Source of the DNA: Erodium maritimum
Lineage: Eukaryota > Streptophyta > Magnoliopsida > Geraniales > Geraniaceae
DNA length: 64,000 nucleotides
Direction: 5' to 3'
NCBI GenBank assembly: GCA_963921825.1
Contig: OY997596.1
Coordinates: 13,831,001 to 13,895,000 of the forward strand
Positions 29,787 to 41,566 of this stretch are shown here, piece by piece (the first letter of the stretch is position 1; the number at the start of each line of letters is the position of its first letter). Position numbers and translations under genes: made by a program. A model generated the notes under the pieces. The model was not told where the DNA came from and searched no databases. It saw only the letters and a list, made by a program, of their open reading frames with translations.

Positions 29787-31724
29787 AAGTTCCCCCACAC
29801 TTAAACCTTGCTTGCTCTCGAGCAAAATAAAATAATACTAGATAATTACCAAGGTAAACCCGGCGATATAAAATTCCCTAAGCGGATCTTGTCGGCTCCA
29901 GATTATTGAAAGCAATAAAAATATGCATATGACGACTCAATTAACCGGACTAAAAGTTTTCATGCAAATGCACAAGCAAATAAAAGACCAAAAATCTACG
30001 ACTCAAACAAAGCGTGTGCTTACACTTGGATTTTATTAGCAATATTGGCCTAGAGCTCGCTAATGAAGTGAAGTCCCACATCATTTCTCTCCACTTTCCG
30101 CTAACCATTATATACTTGTTGTAGATTAAGAGTGTATATATGCGGTGGTCTATTAAATGAAACGAAATGACTAGACAAATTTCAAACCTCCTTATCATCA
30201 ATTAGCCCTTTGCTCTCTCAGCCCTTACATATTAACGGTACTAATCAAGAGCATTCCTAGACTCATTCACAACTCACACGATTGGGTGTTGTCATGTAAT
30301 TACATTGCCTTGGGAGTATGCGAATTGTAAACCCATCTAGTTCTTTTACGAGTCAAGTGGTAGATCAAAGTTTTGTTGGTTTTTTCCATTACGTGTTGAA
30401 AACTTTGGATCACTAAGATAGGTTGGGGGGTTCACTTTTTATTACTCTTTGAGAGGTTCCGGGTGTGAGGCTCACTCTGCATCGAACCGCCACACCTCAC
30501 ACCTTTTCCCAAACAAATCTTTTATTAGATCCCCTCTCCCCGAGACCTATACTTAATTTCCCGTGCACAGTGTGTGTGATTTTGAAAAATTGGTACCACA
30601 AACGCACAATGGGACTAACCACTTGAACTCAACTAGATTTCTAATCTACCAAAACACATAGTTTGATCCCTCGACAATAAGCATGTGAACTCAACACTTT
30701 CTCAATGTGACAAGTTAATTAAGTCTACTGTCTCCTAATTAGGCCTGCTATAGGAAAAAACCAAGATAGAATCAGGCTGACGATGATAAAGAGAATTGAA
30801 ATCTAACCACACCTAATATTTGGTGTGACCGTATTTTCTTATCACTCTAAGGCATCTAGCATTACATGATCATTTTGTTCCCGATAAGCAATAAAGCATG
30901 AACACAATATACAACTCATTAACACCATGTAATTCCTCCAATCATTCCAGAAATTCCACAATGATGAAAAGAATTCTACTCCCGACTTACTCATATTGGT
31001 GAGAACTGCTTATCCAAGGTTTACACACAAAACAAAGACTCAACCAAAACATGAATGCAAATGATCCTAAATTAACATGCAAGACTCAACATATAGTAAA
31101 TTCACCCATTCCAATAACATTAGTATGCATCCCCTCCCCCACACTTAAAGTGTGACAATCTTTAGAGTATGCAATATTGTGATGTGAAATGCTACACAAG
31201 TATAAATTTAAATTTTCAGCACATCAGCGGACGCTCAGCGTCTCCAGCACACAACACAATACCAAGGAGCATGTAAACATAAAAAGCTCGAAAGGAACAT
31301 AGATACCGTCCCTGTATAAGTAGCTCCAAGCATAACTATAGAATGCGGGGAGAGAATCAAAGCTCTACTATTGGCTTGGCTGGTGGGAGATTGTTGGGCG
31401 AGCTCAAATAACTATCTCGGTCCATAATATATCTAGTACAAGCTCTCCAATCTCCACTCTTGCGTTATGAGCAAGCCAATATAAGAAAATGATGGGTAAA
31501 AATACTACAACGACTCAATAAAAATAAAAATAAATCAAAGAGGAAGGAAAGAAAAGAATCATTTGAGTTGCCTCGCAAGAAGCGTTAAGTTTAACGTCGC
31601 TAGCTCGACGGGTGGCGGCACAACGACCACATCAACTCCTCAATCAAATCAATCCAACCGCCTCCTTAGTAGTGTGACAACAACATGAACATACAACCGG
31701 GTAGCAGGCATATACAACGCACGA
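29787..31724 (-). other. Athila-type polypurine tract and 1.9-kb non-coding 3' region
   Basis: AGTTCCCCCACACTTAA at 29787-29803 is, on the minus strand, a polypurine tract (AAGTGTGGGGGAACT) touching the LTR. Between it and the protease stop no RT, RNase H, integrase or envelope-like sequence is found on either strand. A second CCCCTCCCCCACACTTAAAG at 31131-31150 repeats the PPT motif. Confidence 0.75.
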
Positions 31725-32487
31725 CTAACAAGTAGTAGCTGAAGTGGGTAACCAACACCATGCAGTCTTCAACTTCTTTCTTTGCTCTGATCGAAGCATC
31801 ATGGGGCTCCTCTTCGTCTTCTTTTTTGTCTTCTTCTCAGATGACACCGAAGAGGAATCATCAACCATAGAAACTTTTGGAAGCACGGTCCCACAAACAA
31901 CGTCAGGCACTACCTGTATAGAGGATGTGCTCAACCGGGGCGACCTCTTTGGATCTCTCATGGAGAAGACCAAGCTGGTCCTCCCACTACTCACGGTGAT
32001 TGTCCTTGCCTTCACATCTATGCATGTGGAAGTTGTAGCCAAGAAAGGTCGTCCCAAGATCAGAGGCATATGTGGGTCCTCAGGAAAATCCATAACAATA
32101 AAATCAGCAGGGAATATTAGTCCTCCCACTCTAGCCAGAATGTCCTCCACAATGCCATCTGGCCTAGATATAGAACTGTCAGCCAATTGTAGAGTAACAT
32201 TAGTGGGCTTCAAAACACCAAGCCCCAATCTCCTGAACAATGATAGCGGCATCAGACTGATGCCTGATCCTAAATCACATAACGAGGTGACAACTGTGTC
32301 CTCTCCAAATAACAGCGGGATAGTGAAATGTCCAGGGTCTCGTTCCTTAACAGGTATTGTGCACGACATAATGGAACTACTAACTGGACAAATACTAATG
32401 AGGTTGCAATGAGCCGATGGGGTCTCCATCTCCTTCGTTATAAAACTGTCTCTTGAAAGGCGAGCAAAAGATGAAGTCTGCTTAACT
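31725..32487 (-). pseudogene. Athila-type aspartic protease
   Basis: The minus frame encodes FTIPLLFGEDTVVTSLCDLG, SGISLMPLSLFRRLGLG, VTLQLADSS, GLIFPADFIVMDFPED and PLILGRPFLATT, the hallmark order of Athila/Tat proteases; the active site reads CDLGSG in place of CDLGAS. A Lys-rich tail (KKTKKKTKRS) leads to a stop at 31725, and no RT follows. The listed upstream methionine comes from the gypsy LTR inserted at 32488. The true frame continues from 35847 (FRLVKQTSSFARLSRDSF) in phase with the Cys-rich segment when one TSD copy is counted. Confidence 0.85.
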
Positions 32488-35400
32488 GTAATAACCACTC
32501 CCGGTCAACGCTAGTCAAACCTGCGAAAAACAGGAAAATTTAAAATTTTTAAGATAGACACTTAATTGAACCTAAAATGACCCCGAGGGTCATACCAGAC
32601 TTAAGTTGACCCCGATATCGACCAAAGTGAGTTCCGGGGGACTCAGGGCAACTTTCTGATCAATTCAGGAAATGTTGACTTTTCGCTGGAAAAGTCAACC
32701 GAGCGACGTTTTGGTCCATTCGAGGACCGTTTTGGATCCAAAAAGCTTAGCCATCATCGCAGCGGTCTTAGTTGAGCTGTTTCCTTGTAGCCCGTCAAGT
32801 TTCGTAATTTCTTGGAAAAAGTGCCCGTTCGGGGTCCGAAACGTCCGATTTTCGCGAATCTGATTGGAAAATATCTAGTAGATATTTTCCAAAAAGGTGT
32901 GGGACCCACCTTGCCACTTGTCAAACAAGTGGTGGTGTTAGGTGTAATAACCACTCCCGGTCAACGCCAGTCAAACCTGCGAAAAACAGGAAAAATTTAA
33001 ATTTTTTAAGACTGATAGTTAAGTGAACCTAAAATGACCTCGAGTGTCATACCGGACTTAAGTTGACCCCGTTATTGACCAAATTGAGTTCCGGGGGACT
33101 CAGGGCAACTTTCTGATCAATTTGGGAAAAGTTGACTTTTCGCTGGAAAAGTCAACCGAGCGACATTTTGGTCCATTCGAGGACCGTTTTGGATCCAAAA
33201 AGCTTAGCCGTCGTCGCAGTGGTCTTAATTGAGGCGTTTCCTTGTATCCCGTCAAGTTTTGTAATTTCTTGGGAAAAGTGCCCGTTCGGGGCCCGAAACG
33301 TCCGATTTTCGCGAATCTGATTGGAAAATATCTTCTAGATATTGTTCCTAAAAGGTGTGGGACCCACCTTGCCACTTGTCAACCAAGTGGTGGTGTTTGG
33401 TTTTGGGGGGAAAATGAGAGGTGGTGGTGCCTTAAGTGGCCGGCCATATATCAAAAAAAAGAAAGGAAAATACAAAAAAAGAAAGAAATTAGAGTTAGTT
33501 GTTTAGAAAGAGAGAAGAGAGAGTTTAAAGAGAGAAGAAGAAGAAGAAGAGAGAAGGACAAAGGGTTAGGGTTTGGAGGAGATCTCACCTTTGGATCGTC
33601 TCAAGACAAGGAGCAACCTCGTTCCCCTCGTTCTCCTCTTGAGTAAGCACCGAACCGATTCCTGTTTTGTTGATTTTCAATTGTTAGGGTTTGTGTAAAA
33701 CTATTAGTTTAAGGTGGTTTTGGTGTTGGGGTAACTGTTGGAGACGTTTTAGAGGTGTTGGAGGCTTGATTGAACGTTTTCCAGCGACCGGGGGCTCGGG
33801 AGAAGCCCCGGCCACCATGGGTGGTGGCCGGCCACCATAGGAGGTGGCTGGCCGGAGCTAGGGCCGGCCCCACCATGGTGGCCGAGCCTCATTTAAGCCC
33901 TAGGGCCCACGACTAGGTTGGACCGGGTGGGGCCCACGTACTCGGGTGCTCGGGTTTTGTGTTCGGGTGGTTTAAAACGTTCCCCGGACCATTTATCCAT
34001 AACCGAATCGAATTTTGGAATTAAATTGGAGAAGTTGTAATTTATCGGGTTTAGAAACTTTAAACGTCATTTAATTGACTCGGAAGTCGGAATTCGATTC
34101 CGTCAAGTACATGGGGACCCTTGATTTATTCTAAGAGCGTAGAAACGAAAACGGGAATTTCTGGAGCCCCGGAAGGGCATTTACAAAACCCGGGCAGATT
34201 TGCCATGTCGGGCGAATCGGGCCTTGACGGGTCCCTTATCGACAATGTCGAGTAATTGGGAAGTTTGGGAGTGATCGACATTGTCGGGGTTAAGTTTGGG
34301 CATCGAGTTTAATGATTTTCAGTTTATTCCTGCAAGTTGTTAAGTGCCTTTAAATTGTGTTCTTTTAGATCGTGCCACGGACCGAGGCAAGGGAAAGCTG
34401 GGTGAGTGACTGAGATCATCACCAGAGCTCGTTGTTTGGCTTTTGGGAGAACACGCACGAGGTAGGGAAAAGTAGCCGGATCTCGGCCCTGACTAGGGAA
34501 AGTTAACAGTAGAATTGCATGTGACACTGGGGTGTCGTGGGTTAAGTAGGTTATCGAATATTAGAAAGGCATGATACGGGAATGTAGCGAACCTTAGAAA
34601 TGCATGTGATACTTAATAGTGTCGTAGGAGCAGAGAACTTAGCGATATTAGAATTACTGGAGGCATATGACCATGCCCGGAGGTTGATTGTTTAATTTAT
34701 GTCTTGGGTGGCCATGAGAGCCCGTACTTTAGTGTTGTGTCTTGGGTGGCCATGAGAGCCCGTGTTTTACTGTTGGGATGTCTTGGGAGGCCGTGAATGC
34801 ACGTGGGGTTGTTGAGCCCGTGAGTTACTGTTGCTGTGTCTTGGGAGGCCATGAGGGCCCGTGGGGTTGTTGAACCCGTGTTTTTACCGTTGGAGTCTTG
34901 AGTGGCCATGGGTGCCTGTGGAGTGTTGAACTGGTCTTGTTGTTGTTTGTTGAACCTTGCTTGTGATTGTGATTGTGGGTGCCCGAGGTTAGTGACCCAA
35001 CTTTGTGTCGGGAAGTGGTGTTGAATTTGGCTGGCTTACCTGATAGGGATCGGTAAGTTGCGAGCGTTCTTTGGCTAGCCTGACCCGAGTTCAAGTCTCG
35101 GCAGGTTGTGAGCCTTTTTAGGCGGTGAGATGGCAGCTCCCCTTTCGACTAGCTATCAGAAAAGTAGCTCGGTTTATCACCAACAGGTCGACCGCCTGGA
35201 GCCTGACAGTGATAGGTAAAGCGCGTGGGGCAGGCTCGAGCCCAGCCGGTTAGCAACCGGTACTGAGCAGCTGACATGAATGCGATCCTTTGTGATCTTG
35301 TTTGGCGTGCGATCCTTTGTGATCTCGTTTGGTGTTGCGTAATTATCTGTCGTGTCTTTGGAGGAGGTCGTCAATCGTTGTGTCGGGTCTACATTACGAG

Positions 35401-35846
35401 TCTGAGTGTTGAGTCTGTTGAGGAAAGTAACGGGTTGTGTGTCAGTTGAGTTACTTGAGTTTGGGGATGGTATTCCCGGGGTTGGGTTTGGTTTTGGTGT
35501 TACCGGCATTGTCTGCTAAGTATGCCGTAGTCAGTCTATTATCCGTGGTGGTGAGCGAACGCTCACCCCTAGCTGCTTTTCCTACAGGTATTGATCACAG
35601 GACGGACTAGTTGAGCTCTCGAAGCTTGAGGAGCTAGGAGCGGAGTCCGGGTTTTATCTTTTGAGTCTAGTGACGGATACCATGTACTTTGTCCATTTGT
35701 TGGGACGTTTTTGAGTTGTAAATATTATTTTGATTAACTAAATGGTAATTTCAAAGTGTTTATTCAAAACAAGTTTCAAATGTTTTATTGTTTTAAACGT
35801 TCGCGTCCCTAGTTCGGTTTTACTGAAATTGGGGCGTGACATTAAC
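32483..35846 (+). mobile_element. Gypsy LTR with duplicated 455-bp head, TSD TTAAC
   Basis: TTAAC flanks the whole block (32483-32487 and 35842-35846). 32488-32942 is the first 455 bp of an E2-type LTR; at 32943 a full LTR starts again (TGTAATAACCACTCCCGG) and runs to GGGGCGTGACA at 35841. A perfect U3 hairpin is at 32866-32890, a TATA-like CATATATCAAAA near 33446, an intron-like segment at 33643-34368, and minisatellite units at 34700-34930. No internal sequence lies between the two LTR parts. Confidence 0.9.
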
Positions 35847-36629
35847 GAGTCTGAACATAGGAGAATTTGCCTCTATTTTCCGTACTCCGGCCAAGAAAGC
35901 CAAAAAGTCTCTGCTCTTACACTCAGGCTGCAATCCCATGTCCTCAGCTCTCACCTCGATCCTTGGACTATCACATCCACCTGAACTCCTAACATGTACA
36001 ATAGATTTTCCCTTTCAAGAATCCACAACAGTAGGGGAAAATCCAACAACAGTATGTATGCTCACCTCATGATCCAAATGCCTACTACTACCCATATCAA
36101 CTATAAGCTTTGAAGGCGCAACCTGTGCTCTTGAATCCCCAATGGGAAAAAACTCAAAAAAATCATAGACAATAGAAAAAGCATCAAACAACGACTCTCC
36201 ACCAGTATGCAGATCACGATCCGCGCTGGGTAAAAACACAAAAGAGTCATAGGCGGGAGAGTACACTAACTCATCTTGAATGACCACCTTTGTGGCATTC
36301 ATCACCAATTGGTCTTCCTCTAGCCCATACAGTAGTGATAAATCTGAGTGTGAATCCAACAAATCGTCCTCATTAGAAAAACTTGACTCGGATGTTGTGT
36401 CATCTCCATAATGCTCATCGCCCGGCTTGGCGCACTTGTAGCTCCATCCAATCAAGTCTCCACAAAAAGTACACTCATACTCAACTGATGATAAATCTTT
36501 CGAACTACAATAATAAGGACTAGGGTTAGGCGTACACGCCGAGCACCCAATCTTCTTTCCCATGGCAAGAAACTCAAAACACTGAATCTCGCCCGATGAA
36601 TCATAATAAGCATCATATGGTGTCAACAA
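35847..36629 (-). pseudogene. Athila-type Cys-rich segment between gag and protease
   Basis: A 204-codon open minus frame (36629-36015) continues after one TGA in the same frame to 35847 and into the protease. Near its start are two cysteine clusters: CSACTPNPSPYYC and YECTFCGDLIGWSYKC, followed by KPGDEH, which could bind zinc. An acidic, Ser/Asp-rich middle (DDTTSESSFSNEDDLLDSHS) and hydrophobic YDFFEFFPIGDS follow. I do not recognise the family. It is not a standard CX2CX4HX4C knuckle. It may be a gag C-terminal domain of this lineage or an acquired domain. Confidence 0.5.
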
Positions 36630-36883
36630 CTACACCGGCTCAATATTCTGAATCTGAGTAGGATGAGGATCTACTGCCTCCTCAGTCATGCTCGGTAATG
36701 CTCCCTAAGGTCTGGATCCTAAAGTCTTGGAGATCTAGCCATTCTGTGTCGCTATATACTGTAATTGCGCCTTTGACTCTTCACCTCCTTTGTCAGGTTC
36801 TCAATAGCACGCGTATTCCCTTCAATCTGTGAATCGAAATACGCTTGTGTCTTTTGGGTCTCACTCATAAACTTGGCCACTCT

Positions 36884-38230
36884 TTACTCTAAATCTAAAA
36901 CCACTACGGGTCTAAGCAATTGAGCTGGTTGAGCAAACCCATGTGGTTTGCTTCCATAATCTATTGCATGCCATTGCCCAAACTTCTTATGCTCCTCTAA
37001 TGGCCTATGATCCTCATACAGTCTCTGCTGCTGCATCTGCTGTGGGAACCCTCTTTGCTGGTTCACATATGCTAAATCAGCACAATCCTCTACCTGTTTC
37101 TGCTGAGTACCCGCATGCTTCACTAGAACGAGGATCTCACTAAACTGTGATGATAAGTTGGCAATAGCCGAATCCCACACATCCGAGACTAAATCCACTT
37201 GCTTTCCTCTCTCATAATTCCTTCCGCACTTCTTTGTGGTCCTCGACACATTATCAATCATGTTCCAAGCATCTGCAGTTGGTAAATCCATAATAGAACC
37301 TCCACAAGGTGCATCTAGAAGGTTCTTATACTCGACAGGCACACATTGATAGAAAATGTCAACCAAATTTAGTAAATTGAGCTGATTTCCATGACACTTC
37401 CTAATAAGTGTGTTGAACCTCGTCCAACTATCGAATAAACTCTCATCATGCCTCATCCGAAAAGAGACTAGCTGGTTGATGAAGTCAGACGCTAGGCAAG
37501 GGGGAATGTACATCTCTGTAAAACGTGCCTTGAGCAACTCCCAATCCTCTTATACTGCCTCTGGTAATGTCAAATACCATTCTCTCGCTGGGTCCACTAA
37601 GGAATAAGGGAATATCTTAACACATGCTAGATTCAACGGGCATGAAGGCTTCATTGTGGATCTCGCTATCCTCACAATCTCATAAATGTGACGATGAGCA
37701 TCTTGCCCTGTTCTTCCCTGGAAATGACCTAGGTTGTTGACCAATGTCAACATCATAGGGTCTAGCCGAAACTGAGGCGCCCTCATACCAAATCCACCAT
37801 GGTGGTTGTGTTATTGTTGTCCATCCATACGACCTCCTGGAATTGGAGCATACGTTCCTCTATCACCGCCCTCATGCTCAAGCACTGTCATGCCCTATGC
37901 ACGAGCATCATCCTCAAGTATCCCTCTCTGGTCCATGATCAAAGTACTGCTACCAGAATTCTCCAACCTCTTTTGTGCTCTCAAGAACCTACACGTACGC
38001 TCAATCTCAGAATCCAATTCAAAATTTAATACACCAGATGAACGGTCACACAAGTTTTAATAACACTGCAAAACTATGTAATCAAGAGCAACACAAGATT
38101 CACTCACAGAAATGAAAATAAGTTCAACTGCACAAATGGGAACAATGAAAGAAATCATGTAAAAACAACTATAAACAAATGCTAAAATCTAAGAAATAAA
38201 ACTACCAAAAAGATAAAATCATCCAGGGCT
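36884..38230 (-). pseudogene. Athila-type gag
   Basis: Minus-strand pieces: APQFRLDPMMLTLVNNLGHF, then IVRIARSTMKPSCPLNLACVKIFPYSLVDPAREWYLTLPE (37550-37786), and ARFTEMYIPPCLASDFINQL, FRMRHDESLFDSWTRFNTLI, KCHGNQLNLLNLVDIFYQCV, GGSIMDLPTADAWNMIDNV (36884-37537). This matches Athila/Tat gag (LFPFSL.D.A..WL, F...F.P......I..F.Q...ESL..AW.RFK.L). A stop near 37545 splits the two ORFs, and further stops lie before the Cys-rich segment. A coiled-coil-like piece with FMSETQKTQAYFDSQIEGN follows at about 36800-36870. Confidence 0.85.
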
Positions 38231-38238
38231 AACCATGC

Positions 38239-38256
38239 TCCCCAGCAACGGCACCA
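38239..38256 (-). other. Athila-type primer binding site (tRNA-Asp)
   Basis: The minus strand reads TGGTGCCGTTGCTGGGGA, three bases from the LTR. It matches the tRNA-Asp site TGGCGCCGTTGCCGGGGA used by Athila-type elements at 16 of 18 bases. Confidence 0.88.
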
Positions 38257-38259
38257 TCT

Positions 38260-40418
38260 TGAAGACGGGGTTTTAGCATACCCTCATTAACGTGCTTCCG
38301 TACACGGTCGTTCAAGCAATATATTGATAACGGTAAAAAACCGGTCGAACACTAGGGAGCGAATCAGGCCAAGGATGACTAAATCTATAAAAATTGGTAA
38401 AAGAGCAAAAAGCGTATAAACGTCACTAAATACACTCTTCTAAAAATAAGCAAATGGTTCAAGCAGTAAAAATAGAAAAGTAAATGTTCCTGATATTTTT
38501 AGAAGGGAAATAAAGAAAACAAAGCTGGAAATAAAGTGGGAACTTTTTATAAGAGAAAACGACCATGGATGTTGTGCAAATACATAAAGCCAATCAACGC
38601 ATAAGGTAATCAATGTGATGATGATAATGATGGTGAAAAGAATGCTCCCGTCATGGCTCAAAAACCAATCATCGGAGTAAATGTGCAAGTATGAATTTTT
38701 ATGATTCGAGTAAAACCAATCATCGAACATTCATACATCTATTTTGCATCCTCTTAAGTTGCTTCTCAGATTGATAATCTATCACATCGATATATAATCA
38801 AGGCGAGTCAACTTACATAGGATAAGCGTGCTTACCCTAGTAACACACAAATGCTAAAATAGACAGCCAAAAAATAAAGAATTGTGTCTAACAACTCCTA
38901 GTTCAATTATCGAATATCGAACACCAACAATCAAGATGGTACCAATAATCTAATTGAACTAAATAGAACCTCGTTCTAGTAATACTCAAGCGTAGATCAC
39001 AAACTCTAGGAAACGTGAATTATCTAGCTACGCATAGATCAACTTCTCTAACCCGACCATTTCGATTAAACGTGAACATCTTGGTTAGAGTATAATCTAC
39101 ATAAGTCCACTAGTAAGGGGCTTGGTATCACTCAAACTAGATAACTCATCAAGTAAAACGATGGTGCAATTTCATGTCTCTATAATCTCAAACTGCACAA
39201 ATAAATCATACACCGATCCTAGATAGCTACAACTAACAATTCACGGGGCAATCCACACCCAAAGCAATAAATCACTCAAGGGCAATCAACATTCAAATCA
39301 TCAATTTAGCTTAAAACACACATGACATAAATAGCAATCATCGGAAAATAATCAATCTCATATAGGATGCAACGACCACGTCAAGCATCCAAAATAAGCA
39401 CTAAACATATTAAGTAATGAATGCTACGCAAATATGAATTTAGCACTTGATATTCGCCCAAGAGAACAAAAATTATCCTAATCAAGTTCGTACCCAAAAT
39501 CATTAATTTAGCATGCAATTAATACATACAAATTATTTTCTCCGATTTAATTAATCTAAGATTCGATATACATACATAAACCAACCAAAATCAATCAAAT
39601 CGGGTAACGAACACAATTGGGTATCGAACTCAATATCGTAAAAATCATCATCTAACACCACAAATGAATAACCTCATGCATAAATTAAACTATTATGTAT
39701 TTACAACGACATCCACACCTCGGAGTTACTACTCTTGAGCCATGGAGAAAAAGTATAAAAAATCAAGGTTTGAAATCGATATTGAGCTTAGAAAATGATG
39801 AATAGAAGTGAAACCCGTGCTAGGAATGACAATTCCTATCTCAAATCCTTGAAACTATGCTCAAACTCGATATAAAACACCCCAAATGGCTTGAAAACGA
39901 GATGAGAATCCAGCCACTTTGAGGTTCGATTTCTGACTTTTTAATCCCCTACGAACGAAACTAATCGGATAAATGTATAGAGGGGACTTCGGGCTTCGCG
40001 CCGGTAGGTTGAAGTCTCTGAACGGTCACCGGATGAGGGAACACTGGCAACCTGAACTTCATCCCCGCTATATCACTTGTAGGAGACGCAACAAAGAGTA
40101 AAGGGGGAGTGACAAGTCTATGCGCCACGTGGCGAGAGTGGGTTGACTCTTCCTATTTTCTTATTATTATTCGCTCTTTTGTAATTTCCCGTTCTTTTTT
40201 AACTCCGATCAGGGTCGTTGCTGTGCCAATAATTTTTTTTCAGAGACCTACAAAATGAGACCAATATTGAATATATTATGAAGTACCAAAAATATATCGA
40301 CAATTAAAGGGATTAAAAGTCATTATTAAAATATGCTGAAAATATAAAAACGAGGCACAAATAAGATAAAAACATAGAGAAAATGTTCAAATTAGATAGG
40401 AAAAATTTACGCTCATCA
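38260..40418 (-). repeat. Athila-type middle LTR (2,159 bp)
   Basis: TGAAGACGGGGTTTTAGCAT to TACGCTCATCA on the plus strand. It serves as 5' LTR of the unit to its left and as 3' LTR of the remnant unit to its right, since a polypurine tract (AGTTCCCCCACACTTAA) follows at 40419. Confidence 0.9.
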
Positions 40419-41131
40419 AGTTCCCCCACACTTAAAGCTTGCTTGCCCTCGAGCAAAATAAAATAATACTAGATAAGCACCAAGGTAAACCAAGCAATAT
40501 AAAATTCACTAAGCGGATCTTGGTGGCTCCGGATTATTGAAAGCAATAAAAAGATGCATATGATGACTCAATTAACCAGATCTAGCTACACATAGATCAA
40601 CTTCTCTAACCCGACCATTTCGGTTAAACTTGAACGTCTTGGTTAGAGTATGATCTACATATGTCCATTAGTAAGGGGCTTGGTATCACTCAAACTAGAT
40701 AACTCATCAAGTAAAATGATGGTGCAATTTAATGTCTCTATAGTCTCAAAGTGCACAAATAAATCATACACCGGTCCTAGATATCTACAACTAACAATTC
40801 ACGGGGCAATTCACACCCAAAACAATAAATCACTCAAGGGCAATCCACACCTGCATAATCATTTCAGTTTTAAACACACATGACATAAATAGAAATCATC
40901 GGAAAATAATCAATCTCATATAGGATGCAACGACCACGTCAAGGATCCAAAATAAGCACTTAACATATCAAGTAACGAATGCTACACAAATATGAATTTA
41001 GCACTTAATATTCACCCAAGAGATCGAAAATTCTCCTAATCAAGTTCGTACCCAAAATCTTTAATTTAGCATGCAATTAATACATAAAAATTATTTTCTT
41101 CGATTTAATTAACCTAAGATTCGATCTACAT
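40419..41131 (-). repeat. Second-unit stub and first part of the third Athila-type LTR
   Basis: 40419-40578 matches 29787-29947 (region next to the polypurine tract). At about 40579 the sequence jumps into LTR sequence corresponding to 28393 onward (CTAGCTACACATAGATCAAC). The LTR continues to 41131 and again from 47649 to 48486. The missing part is nearly all of the second internal region and the first roughly 760 bp (plus-strand order) of the LTR. Confidence 0.82.
41119..41131. repeat. 13-bp TSD of ORF1-only LINE (left)
   Basis: ATTCGATCTACAT at 41119-41131 and again at 47636-47648. The variable length over 10 bp is typical of LINE insertion. Confidence 0.85.
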
Positions 41132-41493
41132 GCTTCAAGATGGGGAAAAGAGGGGCTCTTCTTCCTCGCCAGTGACGAGACGCTCCCCTATAGTTCGGTC
41201 AGAAATCCAGTGAGCCCCGTTCATCGTTTCTTTCCGACAGGTTCTCGGGCTTTTCTGTCCAACAGGTCCTCGCCAGTGGCGTGGGGTGGGATAGTTTCCG
41301 GTTCGTCTATTTTTCTAGGATTTACAGCAAGGTGTGGGTTCTGTGAACACATCCGGGACCTCCACTGTCATCATTTATAATCCAATTAAAAGGAGTGCTG
41401 GAGTTATACCTCAATCTTTAACTGAGATTGCGAATCCCAAGGACTTTAGAGAGGGGAACGTATTCAGTTTTCAGTTGGCGTTAATCAGATAAG

Positions 41494-41566
41494 ATGGCTC
41501 ACGATCACCGGAAGAGAAAATCTCCTCGACGTATTGAAAAGGGTAGGGAGTTGCTTTCTTTCTCTG
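41494..41566 (+). pseudogene. LINE ORF1 N-terminus
   Basis: ATG at 41494 opens MAHDHRKRKSPRRIEKGREL, a basic start. It is cut at 41566 by the gypsy LTR and resumes near 46047. Confidence 0.65.

Noticed and set aside
29787..31724. Possible envelope-like ORF, as in some Athila elements
   Set aside because: No open frame or transmembrane pattern of useful length found on the minus strand.
31744..32412. 222-codon plus-strand ORF
   Set aside because: It is the antisense shadow of the Athila-type protease, which has clear motifs on the minus strand.
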